64,000 bases of DNA from the NCBI GenBank assembly GCA_963702495.1, contig CAVPDA010000003.1:496001-560000 (forward strand), given 5' to 3'. The notes below the pieces were generated by a model, which was not told the DNA's origin, did not search any database, and worked only from the letters and a program-made list of their open reading frames with translations. Every line of letters starts with the position of its first letter. The stretch's first letter is position 1. A program made the translations under genes and the position numbers. Below are positions 39,699 through 49,336 of this stretch, one piece after another. Source of the DNA: CAVPDA01 sp963702495. GTDB taxonomy: Bacteria; Pseudomonadota; Gammaproteobacteria; Burkholderiales; Rhodocyclaceae.

Positions 39699-41084
39699 TC
39701 AGCTGCGCGGCGGCGGCGGGTCGTCCACCAGCGACAGGTCGAAGGTGACCTGACTGAGCGTGGCCACCTGCTGTGCCGGCTCGGCGTATTCGGCGAGCCG
39801 TCGATTGGTTTCCGCGATGCGCTTCATGGCCACCGCGGACAGACGCTGATTGAAATGCTCCAGGCACTCCTCGGAGGACAGCGCCAGCGCCTGCGCACTG
39901 ATGTCGAGATAGGTCAGCGGCGTCGCGCTGACGACGGTGGCAGTGCGCCGGCCGTCGAAATAGTCGAGATAGGCCATCTCGCCCACCACCTCGCCCGCGC
40001 CCAGCGTGCAGATGCGCCTGGCCTTGAGTGACACCTCGACCTCGCCCTCGATGATGATGCCGAAGCGCTTGTCCTGTTCGCCCTCGCGCATCAGCAGCGT
40101 GTTTTCCGCGATCTGGCGCCAGTTGCCGATGCGCAGCACCTCCCAGATTTCCACATCCTCGAATTCCAGGAAGAACGGCAGCTTGCGCAGCAGCGTGAAG
40201 CGCGACAGATTGACTGGTACCCAATCGTCATCGAGGATCTGGAACCGCACCGAGGTCAGGTCCTTGGCGAACTCCGCGCCGTTCTTGTAGCGGGAATACA
40301 GGTCCTTCTCCAGCGCCTTGCGGATGATGCCGTCCATACGTTCCGGCACGTCCGAATTGAGCTGCGATACCGACGGCGGATCGGCGTTGATGATGCGGTA
40401 GATGAGCTGGGCCGGATTCCTGCCGCGGAACGGCAGGCGCCCGGTGAGCAGGTGGAACAGCACCACGCCGAGGGAGTAGAGATCGGTCTTCTGGTTGAGC
40501 GGGTAGCCCTTGATCTGTTCCGGCGACATGTAGGCCGGCGAACCGACCCCCATGATGAAGGTGGAGTCGGATTCACTCTTCTTCAGCATATCCAGTGCCA
40601 GGCCGAAATCGGTGAGCTTGACCTCGTAGTTCTTGTTGATGAGGATGTTGGCAGGCTTGATGTCGCGGTGGATCACACCCTGCCGGTAAGCATAGTCGAG
40701 CGCCATGGCGCACTTGAAGACGGCCGACACTGCCCGGTGCATCGGCAGCATGCGGTCGAAGCTGCAGTAATGCTCGAGGGTGATGCCCTCGAAGTACTCC
40801 ATGACGAGGTAGGCCTGGGTCTCCTCGATCACGGTATCGAAGATCTTGATGATGTTCGGGTGGTCGAGGCGGCGCACGATCTGCCACTCGGTGCGGAACA
40901 GCTTGGTCAGGCGCCGGTTCCACTTGCCCTCGTCCCGGGCCCGGTCGGCGAAAGAAATGAGCTTCACCGCTACCGGCTCCGGGTAGGCGGGGCCTTCGCA
41001 GAGATAGACGGTTGCCGTCGCGCCCTTCCCCACCTCGCGCAGGACGCGATACTTGCCGATCGTTTCGGGAGCCCCGTTGGCCAT
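39699..41084 (-). CDS. Serine/threonine protein kinase with C-terminal cyclic-nucleotide-binding domain
   Basis: 461 residues. The kinase domain (10-275) is complete: glycine loop EVGKGATATVYL, Lys41, HRDIKPAN with catalytic Asp141, DFG at 159-161 and the APE-equivalent AYMSPEQ. Residues about 300-415 are a CRP-like cNMP-binding domain (FGIIIEGEVEVSLKARRICTLGAGEVVGEMAYLD). No membrane segment or PASTA repeats. Family knowledge suggests that nucleotide binding tunes kinase activity; targets are not evident. It stands alone, divergent from grpE. Confidence 0.92.
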   Translation of the reverse strand: MANGAPETIGKYRVLREVGKGATATVYLCEGPAYPEPVAVKLISFADRARDEGKWNRRLTKLFRTEWQIVRRLDHPNIIKIFDTVIEETQAYLVMEYFEGITLEHYCSFDRMLPMHRAVSAVFKCAMALDYAYRQGVIHRDIKPANILINKNYEVKLTDFGLALDMLKKSESDSTFIMGVGSPAYMSPEQIKGYPLNQKTDLYSLGVVLFHLLTGRLPFRGRNPAQLIYRIINADPPSVSQLNSDVPERMDGIIRKALEKDLYSRYKNGAEFAKDLTSVRFQILDDDWVPVNLSRFTLLRKLPFFLEFEDVEIWEVLRIGNWRQIAENTLLMREGEQDKRFGIIIEGEVEVSLKARRICTLGAGEVVGEMAYLDYFDGRRTATVVSATPLTYLDISAQALALSSEECLEHFNQRLSAVAMKRIAETNRRLAEYAEPAQQVATLSQVTFDLSLVDDPPPPRS

Positions 41085-41252
41085 ATCCAGAAGTCTGGTG
41101 TGGTTTTTGGAAAATCTTACCCCATTCCCCCCGTCCGGGGCGCAACGAACTGGCCCGGGGCGTCCCGCAGGCAGCCGCGCCGCCCTCCGAGGGGCCGCGG
41201 GCCCTGCAAGCCGCCGTCAATCCACCAGCCCTAGCTGATTCACCGTCCGGCC

Positions 41253-41280
41253 CTTGAAAAGCCGCGGAGTGTCCCAATTA
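41253..41280 (+). promoter_or_regulatory. sigma32-type heat-shock promoter of grpE-dnaK-dnaJ
   Basis: A perfect -35 CTTGAAA (41253-41259), a 13-base spacer and a -10 CCCAATTA (41273-41280) close to the sigma32 consensus CCCCATNT. It ends 31 bases before the grpE ATG, which follows a GGGAG ribosome site. The rest of this 227-base gap up to the divergent kinase gene has no other signal I recognise. Confidence 0.75.
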
Positions 41281-41311
41281 ACGACTTGTTTCAGTGCAGG
41301 GAGCCCATCAT

Positions 41312-41887
41312 ATGTCGGACAACGAACTCACTTCCAGCCCTTCCCCGGAGCAGGGTAACGCCGCAGCCGCCGCGCAGCCGCCGGCGGAGGCGCCCACCAG
41401 CGGGCCGGACACCATCCCCAGTCCCGAGGAACTGCTGCGGACGGCCGAACTCAAGGCCGCCGAGCACTACGATGCCTGGCTGCGCGCGAAGGCGGACGCG
41501 GACAACACGCGGCGCCGGGCGCAGGAGGACATCGCCAAGGCCGGCAAGTTCGCCGTCGAAAAATTCGCCCAGGCCATGCTGCCGGTGAAGGACAGCCTGG
41601 AGGCGACGCTGCTGGCGGAATCCGCCACCCTGGAAAGCCTCAAGGCAGGCGTCGAGCTAACGCTGAAGCAGCTCGCCGCGGGAATGCAGAGCGCCGGCGT
41701 AACCGAGGTCCAGCCGATGGGAGAGAAGTTCGACCCCCACCGACACCAGGCCATCAGCGTGCAGGAGGTCGATGGCGAAGGAAACCGCGTCCTCAGCGTG
41801 CTGCAGAAGGGCTACCTGCTGCACGATCGCGTGCTGCGTCCGGCCCTGGTCGTCGTCTCCAAGTCGAGGGACGGCGGCGCGGCTTGA
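41312..41887 (+). CDS. grpE: Nucleotide exchange factor GrpE
   Basis: Releases ADP from DnaK. 191 residues: a disordered Ser/Pro/Ala-rich head (1-40), a long helical dimerisation region (40-100, AEHYDAWLRAKADADNTRRRAQEDI) and the C-terminal beta domain (GEKFDPHRHQAISVQEVDGEGNRVLSVLQKGYLLHDRVLRPALV). ATG 41312 (MSDNEL) has a GGGAG ribosome site; the six-codon extension upstream lies over it. First gene of the heat-shock operon. Confidence 0.96.
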   Translation: MSDNELTSSPSPEQGNAAAAAQPPAEAPTSGPDTIPSPEELLRTAELKAAEHYDAWLRAKADADNTRRRAQEDIAKAGKFAVEKFAQAMLPVKDSLEATLLAESATLESLKAGVELTLKQLAAGMQSAGVTEVQPMGEKFDPHRHQAISVQEVDGEGNRVLSVLQKGYLLHDRVLRPALVVVSKSRDGGAA

Positions 41888-41962
41888 TTTCGCGGCCGGG
41901 AACCCCATATCGCAAACAGGTGAATTGCCGGGAGACCGGCGTCAGAATCGAAGAGGAAAACC

Positions 41963-43915
<1,953 letters not shown>

Positions 43916-43934
43916 TCGGAGAACCGACAAGGCG

Positions 43935-43995
43935 CCATGGCGCCGGGGAATCGCAGCAAGGCCCAGGGCCTTGCTGCGCGACCTCGGCGCCATGG
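43935..43995 (+). repeat. Large imperfect hairpin between dnaK and dnaJ
   Basis: Arms 43935-43963 and 43967-43995 pair over 25 of 29 positions (one further position can form G-U) around a 3-base loop: an outer stem of 11-14 bp including CCATGGCGCCG, a 3-base internal loop, and an inner 12-bp stem. No U-tract follows. It is placed where it could pause polymerase, protect dnaK mRNA or hide the dnaJ ribosome site 20 bases downstream. Confidence 0.75.
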
Positions 43996-44018
43996 TGCAA
44001 TTGCGGTGAGGGCTTTCC

Positions 44019-45141
44019 ATGGCTAAGCGCGACTACTACGAAGTTCTCGGCCTCAACCGGGACGGGTCGGATGAAGAAATAAAGAAGGCCTACCGCAAGC
44101 TGGCCATGAAATTCCATCCCGACCGCAATCCCGACAATCCCAAGGCCGAGGAGCAGTTCAAGGAAGCCAAGGAAGCCTACGAGGTCCTTTCCGACGCCGA
44201 GAAGCGATCGGCCTACGATCAGTTCGGCCACGCCGGCGTCGATCCGCAGGCTGGCGCCGGCGCAGGTTTCGGCGGCATGGGCGGTTTCGCCGATGCCTTC
44301 AGCGACATCTTCGGCGACATCTTCGGCGGCGCGCGCGGCGGCCGTTCCAACGTCTATCGCGGCGCCGATCTGCGCTACAACCTGGAAGTATCGCTGGAGG
44401 AGGCGGCGCGCGGCAGCGAGACGCGCATCCGCATACCGACCATGGAGGAGTGCGGCCCGTGCAAGGGTACCGGCGCCAAGCCGGGCACCCAGCCCAAGGT
44501 CTGCCCCACCTGCGGCGGCGCCGGCCAGGTGCGCATGCAGCAGGGTTTCTTCTCGATCCAGCAGACCTGCCCCAAGTGCCACGGCACCGGGCGCATCATT
44601 CCCGAGCCCTGCACCAGCCTGCCACGGCGCGGGGCGCGTCAAGCAGCACAAGACGCTGTCGGTGAAGATCCCTTCCGGCATCGACGACGGCGACCGCATA
44701 CGGCTGGCCGGCGAAGGCGAGCATGGCGTGAATGGCGGACCGCCCGGCGACCTCTACGTGCAGATCCACCTCAAGCAGCACACCGTATTCCAGCGCGACC
44801 ACGACGATCTGCACTGCGAGATGCCGGTCAGCTTCACCACCGCGGCCCTCGGCGGCGAGATCGAGATTCCGACTCTGGACGGTGCCGCCAAGATCAAGGT
44901 TCCGCCGGAAACCCAGACCGGCAAGGTGTTCCGCCTGCGCGGCAAGGGCATCCGCGGCGTGCGCAGCCATGCCGCGGGCGACCTCCTGTGCCATGTGGTG
45001 GTCGAGACGCCGATCAGCCTCACCGAGCGGCAGAAGGAGTTGCTGCGCGAATTCGAGTCCATCAACGAGAAGGACAACGAACGGCACAACCCCCGGGCGC
45101 AGTCCTGGATGGACAAGGTGCGCGAGTTCTTCGGCGCCTGA
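44019..45141 (+). CDS. dnaJ: Chaperone protein DnaJ, with a one-base frameshift
   Basis: Hsp40 co-chaperone. The J domain (HPD at residues 33-35), the Gly/Phe region and three zinc-finger repeats (CGPCKGTG, CPTCGGAG, CPKCHGTG) read in the first frame. At codon 200 (44618-44619) an extra C shifts the frame inside the fourth repeat. Deleting it restores CTSCHGAG and the client-binding domain (KTLSVKIPSGIDDGDRIRLAG to the end), 373 residues in all, the normal length. As given, the first frame runs on to 45191 with unrelated sequence. A sequencing or assembly error is likely; a real mutation would cost the C-terminal half. Confidence 0.9.
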
Positions 45142-45149
45142 TCAGGCGC
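45134..45149. repeat. 16-bp perfect palindrome holding the dnaJ and cysS stop codons
   Basis: GCGCCTGATCAGGCGC is exactly self-complementary and contains the dnaJ TGA (45139-45141) and the cysS TGA on the other strand (45142-45144). The two genes are convergent and abut without a gap. It may act as a shared 3'-end signal, although no U-tract follows. Confidence 0.6.
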
Positions 45150-46563
45150 GGCGCCACTGCGTCACGCCGCCCGGCTTGTCCTCGAGGATGATCCCGGCTT
45201 CCAGCAGGTCGGCGCGGATGCGGTCGGCTTCGGCGTAGTTCTTCGCTTTCTTGGCCGCGGCTCGATCTGCAATTTTTCCGTCGATATCGCTGTCCGCAGG
45301 ACTCTCCGCAACGAGGGCGTCCATCGATGCGGTCAGCTTGCCCGTCGCCGTCTTGCCCTGCAAGAAATCCATCGGCATTCGTCCCAGCAAGCCCAAACTA
45401 GCGCCCAACGCCTTCAACAGCGCCGCGCTGCCAAAATCATGCGATCGGTTAACCTCATTCGCAAGATCGAACAGCAGCGCGATCGCTTCCGGCGTATTGA
45501 AATCGTCATCCATCGCTCCCCTGAATCGCGCCGCGCGCGGGTCATCCCGGTCGATGGCTCCTGCCGCCCCAGGCGGCACGTTCTTCAAGGCCGTATACAA
45601 CCGCGTCAGCGCCTGCTTCGCGTCCTCCAGATGGGCGTCCGAATAGTTGAGCGGGCTGCGGTAATGGGCGCGCAGGATGAAGAAGCGCACCACCTCGGGG
45701 TCGTACCTCTTCAGGATGTCGCGGATGGTGAAGAAGTTGCCGAGCGACTTGGACATCTTCTCGTCGTCCACGCGCACGAAGCCGTTGTGCATCCAGTAGT
45801 TCACGAAAGTGCCGCCGTGGGCGCCTTCGGACTGGGCGATCTCGTTCTCGTGATGGGGAAACTGCAGGTCCTGGCCGCCGCCGTGGATGTCGAAATGGTT
45901 GCCGAGCAGTTCGGAGCTCATCGCCGAGCACTCGATGTGCCAGCCGGGACGGCCGCTGCCCCATGGAGAGCTCCATTTCGCCTCCTCCGGTTCGTCCTCC
46001 TTGGCATGCTTCCACAGCACAAAGTCGAGCGGGTCGCGCTTTCCGGCCGCCACCTCCACGCGCTCGCCGGCGCGCAGATCCTCCAGCGATTTGCCGGACA
46101 GTTTGCCGTAGCCCGGGAACTTACGAACGGCATAGCAGACGTCGTCGTTGCCGGCGACATAGGCGATGCCGTTGCGCTCCAGCTCGCCGATCATGCGCAG
46201 CATGGCGTCCACATGCTCCGTGGCGCGCGGCTCGTGATCCGGCGGCAGCACACCGAGCGCCGCTGCGTCCTCGTTCATGTAGCCGATGAAGCGGCCGGTG
46301 AGCGCATGTATCGACTCCCCGTTGTCGTGCGCACGCCTGATGATTTTGTCATCGATGTCGGTGATGTTGCGCACGTACGTGACGCCATAGCCGCTCGCGC
46401 GCAGCCAGCGTGCCACCATGTCGAACACCACCAGCACGCGCGCGTGGCCGAGATGGCAGTAGTCGTAGACCGTCATCCCGCAAACGTACATGCGCACGCG
46501 GCCGGGATCGATGGGAACGAACTGCTGCTTGTCGCGGGTCAGTGAATTGTAGATCTTGAGCAT
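45142..46563 (-). CDS. cysS: Cysteinyl-tRNA synthetase
   Basis: Charges tRNA-Cys; class I synthetase of 473 residues. Zinc-binding and HIGH regions: VPIDPGRVRMYVCGMTVYDYCHLGHAR (HLGH); second zinc ligands WHIECSAMSSELLG and HGGGQDLQFPHHENE near residue 230; KMSKS loop near 270. The C-terminal DALR-like helical domain follows. The start at ATG 46563 (MLKIYNSLTRDKQ) is the family start; a 34-codon upstream extension is not conserved-looking. Confidence 0.96.
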   Translation of the reverse strand: MLKIYNSLTRDKQQFVPIDPGRVRMYVCGMTVYDYCHLGHARVLVVFDMVARWLRASGYGVTYVRNITDIDDKIIRRAHDNGESIHALTGRFIGYMNEDAAALGVLPPDHEPRATEHVDAMLRMIGELERNGIAYVAGNDDVCYAVRKFPGYGKLSGKSLEDLRAGERVEVAAGKRDPLDFVLWKHAKEDEPEEAKWSSPWGSGRPGWHIECSAMSSELLGNHFDIHGGGQDLQFPHHENEIAQSEGAHGGTFVNYWMHNGFVRVDDEKMSKSLGNFFTIRDILKRYDPEVVRFFILRAHYRSPLNYSDAHLEDAKQALTRLYTALKNVPPGAAGAIDRDDPRAARFRGAMDDDFNTPEAIALLFDLANEVNRSHDFGSAALLKALGASLGLLGRMPMDFLQGKTATGKLTASMDALVAESPADSDIDGKIADRAAAKKAKNYAEADRIRADLLEAGIILEDKPGGVTQWRRA

Positions 46564-46650
46564 GTCGAAGGTGGAATCTGCGGGCGACGTGGACGGGCGG
46601 CCGCTGTGCCAGCGCACGGCGCCGCGCGGGACGCGCGCAGCCGGCAATGA

Positions 46651-46680
46651 TTGTGGATCGGACACCCTTCTTGCTAGAAT
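46651..46680 (+). promoter_or_regulatory. sigma70-type promoter upstream of the TPR gene
   Basis: A -35 TTGTGG (46651-46656), an 18-base spacer and a -10 TAGAAT (46675-46680), 40 bases before the TPR gene. Fair match to consensus. Confidence 0.5.
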
Positions 46681-46720
46681 TTTACGTTAGGCTGATTCAC
46701 CTCAAGAATATTTTTCTGCG

Positions 46721-47329
46721 ATGAGCGCACTTCCGATCCGTACCCTGTTCGCGCTGCTGCTCGCCGCGACCTGTGTCGCCGCTGTATCCGCTGTGCCCGC
46801 CGACGCGTTGCAGGAGGCGCAGCGCCTGTTGCAGCAGGGGCAACTGCAGCAGGCGCTCGATCGCACCGACCAGGTCATCGCCGGCAAACCCAGCGATGCC
46901 CAGGCGCGTTTCCTCAAAGGCCTGATCCTGGCCGAGATGAACCGCCACGACGAAGCCATCGCGGTATTCAGCACACTCACCGAGGACTATCCGGAACTTC
47001 CGGAACCCTACAACAACCTGGCGGTGATCTACGCCCAGATGCGCCAGTACGAAAAGGCGAAGGCGGCCCTGGAAATGGCGATCCGCACCCATCCGGGCTA
47101 TGCAACCGCGTACGAAAATCTGGGCGACGTCTATGCCCGCCTCGCCGGCCAGGCCTACGACAAGGCCCTCCAGCTCGATGCCTCGAGCACTGCCGCCAGG
47201 AGCAAGCTGGCCATGGCTCGCGAACTGATCGCAGTGTCCGGCCGCCCGCAGCCGGCGAAGGCAGCGACGACCACCGGCAAGCCCGCGCCGAGCGCAGCAG
47301 CGTCCACCGCACCCGGGATGAAGCAGTGA
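46721..47329 (+). CDS. Exported tetratricopeptide-repeat protein
   Basis: 202 residues with a signal peptide (hydrophobic 8-24, likely cleavage near VSAVPA). Residues 28-150 hold three to four TPR units (ALQEAQRLLQQGQLQQALDR, AQARFLKGLILAEMNRHDEAI, PEPYNNLAVIYAQMRQYEKAK, ATAYENLGDVYARLAGQAYDKA). The last 40 residues are a low-complexity Pro/Ala/Thr tail. A periplasmic scaffold is likely; no enzymatic domain. It precedes two cyclophilin genes in the same direction, a context conserved beside cysS in related bacteria. Confidence 0.82.
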   Translation: MSALPIRTLFALLLAATCVAAVSAVPADALQEAQRLLQQGQLQQALDRTDQVIAGKPSDAQARFLKGLILAEMNRHDEAIAVFSTLTEDYPELPEPYNNLAVIYAQMRQYEKAKAALEMAIRTHPGYATAYENLGDVYARLAGQAYDKALQLDASSTAARSKLAMARELIAVSGRPQPAKAATTTGKPAPSAAASTAPGMKQ

Positions 47330-47496
47330 GGTTTGCCCCTGCTGCAGCCGCCGTCCCACGTCGCAATTGAAGCGGCGACAGATCGGTTCTACCTGACTTG
47401 CCGCCGGCGGCAGCAGATGAGGGAAGATTGCCGCCGGAAGATCATTAACCAAGGCGCGGCGTACCGGCCGCGCAATCCCGACTGAAAGGAACTGAA

Positions 47497-48057
47497 ATGA
47501 AAAAGCTTGCGCCGTTCGCACTTGCCCTGTGCCTTGCCGGGCCGGCCCTCGCCGCGAATCCCGTGGTGGAGATGAAGACGTCGATGGGCCCCGTAACGCT
47601 GGAACTCTATGCCGACAAGGCGCCGAAGAGCGTCGAGAATTTCCTGCAATACGCCAAGGATGGTTTCTATAACGGCACCGTCTTCCACCGCGTCATCGAC
47701 GGTTTCATGATCCAGGGCGGCGGGTTCGAAAAGGACATGAAGCAGAAACAAACCCGCGCGCCGATCCAGAACGAAGCCAAGAATGGCCTCAAGAACGAGG
47801 CCGGCACCCTGGCCATGGCGCGCACCAGCGATCCGCATTCCGCTTCGGCGCAGTTCTTCATCAATCTCAAGAATAATGCCTTTCTCGACTACCCGGGGCG
47901 GGACGGCTGGGGCTATGCGGTTTTCGGCAAGGTGACGCAGGGGCTCGAAGTCGTGGAGAAGATCGCCAAGGTCGAAACGGCGAACGCCGACGGGCACCAG
48001 AACGTTCCGACCCAGCCGATCGTCATCGAATCCATGCGCATCGTCGCGGACAAGTGA
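47497..48057 (+). CDS. ppiA: Periplasmic peptidyl-prolyl cis-trans isomerase A (cyclophilin)
   Basis: Proline isomerase assisting folding in the periplasm. 186 residues: signal peptide MKKLAPFALALCLAGPALA, then a single cyclophilin domain with FHRVIDGFMIQGGGF (active-site Arg), ARTSDPHSASAQFFINL and GWGYAVFGKV. A 166-base gap precedes it; a GAAAGGAA ribosome site is present. The next gene is its cytoplasmic paralogue. Confidence 0.94.
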   Translation: MKKLAPFALALCLAGPALAANPVVEMKTSMGPVTLELYADKAPKSVENFLQYAKDGFYNGTVFHRVIDGFMIQGGGFEKDMKQKQTRAPIQNEAKNGLKNEAGTLAMARTSDPHSASAQFFINLKNNAFLDYPGRDGWGYAVFGKVTQGLEVVEKIAKVETANADGHQNVPTQPIVIESMRIVADK

Positions 48058-48067
48058 AGGAAACACC

Positions 48068-48559
48068 ATGGTCAAACTGCAAACCAGTCTCGGCACCCTC
48101 AGCATCGATCTCTATGCCGACAAGGCGCCGGAAACCGTGCGCAACTTCCTCGAATACGTGGACGCCGGGCACTACGACAAAACCATATTTCACCGCGTTA
48201 TCGACGGCTTCATGATCCAGGGTGGCGGCTTCGACGCCGCCATGCAGCAGAAGGGCGTGCGCGCGCCGGTCAAGAACGAGGCGGACAACGGTCTCAAGAA
48301 CGACCGCGGCACCATAGCCATGGCGCGCACTTCCGATCCGCATTCCGCCACCGCGCAGTTCTTCATCAACGTGGCCGACAACGACTTCCTCAACTTCCGC
48401 GCGCCCGCCGCCGACGGCTGGGGCTACTGCGTCTTCGGCCGCGTCGTGGAAGGCATGGACGTGGTGGACAAGATCCGCAGCGTGGCGACCGGCAGCCGCG
48501 GCTTCCACCAGGACGTGCCGCGCGAGAACGTCATGATCGAACGGGCGGAGCGCGCCTGA
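48068..48559 (+). CDS. ppiB: Cytoplasmic peptidyl-prolyl cis-trans isomerase B (cyclophilin)
   Basis: 163-residue cyclophilin without signal peptide, starting directly at the domain (MVKLQTSLGTLSIDLYADKAPETV). Active-site segment FHRVIDGFMIQGGGFDAAMQ, then ARTSDPHSATAQFFINVADNDFLNF and GWGYCVFGRV. Ten bases after ppiA, with a GAAGGAA ribosome site; the two proteins share long identical stretches, so they arose by duplication. Followed by lpxH, as in E. coli and betaproteobacteria. Confidence 0.95.
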   Translation: MVKLQTSLGTLSIDLYADKAPETVRNFLEYVDAGHYDKTIFHRVIDGFMIQGGGFDAAMQQKGVRAPVKNEADNGLKNDRGTIAMARTSDPHSATAQFFINVADNDFLNFRAPAADGWGYCVFGRVVEGMDVVDKIRSVATGSRGFHQDVPRENVMIERAERA

Positions 48560-48598
48560 CCGCGCCCGGCCCGCTGACGGCCGCATCGGCGGAGCACC

Positions 48599-49336
48599 AT
48601 GGCCGCGCTGTTCATTTCCGACCTTCACCTGTGCCCGACGCGGCCGGCGGTCAGCCGTTTATTCCTGGATTTCCTGCGGGGTCCGGCGCAACGGGCCGAT
48701 GAACTCTACATCCTGGGCGACCTGTTCGAGTACTGGGCGGGGGACGACGACCTCGACGATCCCTTCGTCGCCGGCATGTGCGAGGCGCTCGCCGCGCTCA
48801 CCGATACCGGTGTGGCAACCTCTTTCATCCGCGGCAATCGCGATTTCCTGGCGGGCGAGGGGTTCGCCCGGCGCACCGGCGCCGCGCTGCTGGACGACCC
48901 GACCCTGCGCTGGATTGAAGGCGTGCCTACGCTGCTCATGCACGGCGACACCTTGTGCACCGACGACACGGACTATCAGGAGTTTCGCTCCATGGTTCGC
49001 TCGTCCCAGTGGCAGCAGCAATTCCTTGCCCGCCCGCTGACGGAACGCAAGCGCATGATCGAGGAACTGCGCCGCCGCAGCGAAGAGGCGAAGAGCGTCA
49101 AGGCCGAGGCGATCATGGATGTGAATGAGTATGCGGTGGCGGCGGCATTGCGCACGCACGCCTATCCGCGCCTGATTCACGGCCATACCCACCGCCCGGC
49201 GCAACACCTCCATCTAGTGGACGGCCGCCGCTGCGAACGCTGGGTGCTGGCCGACTGGTACGATCGAGGCAGTTACCTGGAATGCGACGGGTCGGCCTGC
49301 CGCTCCGTCCCATTTCCGGCACCGATTCAGACTTGA
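48599..49336 (+). CDS. lpxH: UDP-2,3-diacylglucosamine diphosphatase LpxH
   Basis: Cleaves UDP-2,3-diacylglucosamine to lipid X in lipid A synthesis; Mn2+-dependent calcineurin-like phosphoesterase on the inner face of the membrane. 245 residues. Metal motifs: LFISDLHLCPTRP, ILGDLFEYWAGDD, FIRGNRDFLAG, LMHGDTLCTDD and LIHGHTHRPAQHLH. Its 3' end overlaps the convergent metZ by 10 bases. Confidence 0.95.
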   Translation: MAALFISDLHLCPTRPAVSRLFLDFLRGPAQRADELYILGDLFEYWAGDDDLDDPFVAGMCEALAALTDTGVATSFIRGNRDFLAGEGFARRTGAALLDDPTLRWIEGVPTLLMHGDTLCTDDTDYQEFRSMVRSSQWQQQFLARPLTERKRMIEELRRRSEEAKSVKAEAIMDVNEYAVAAALRTHAYPRLIHGHTHRPAQHLHLVDGRRCERWVLADWYDRGSYLECDGSACRSVPFPAPIQT

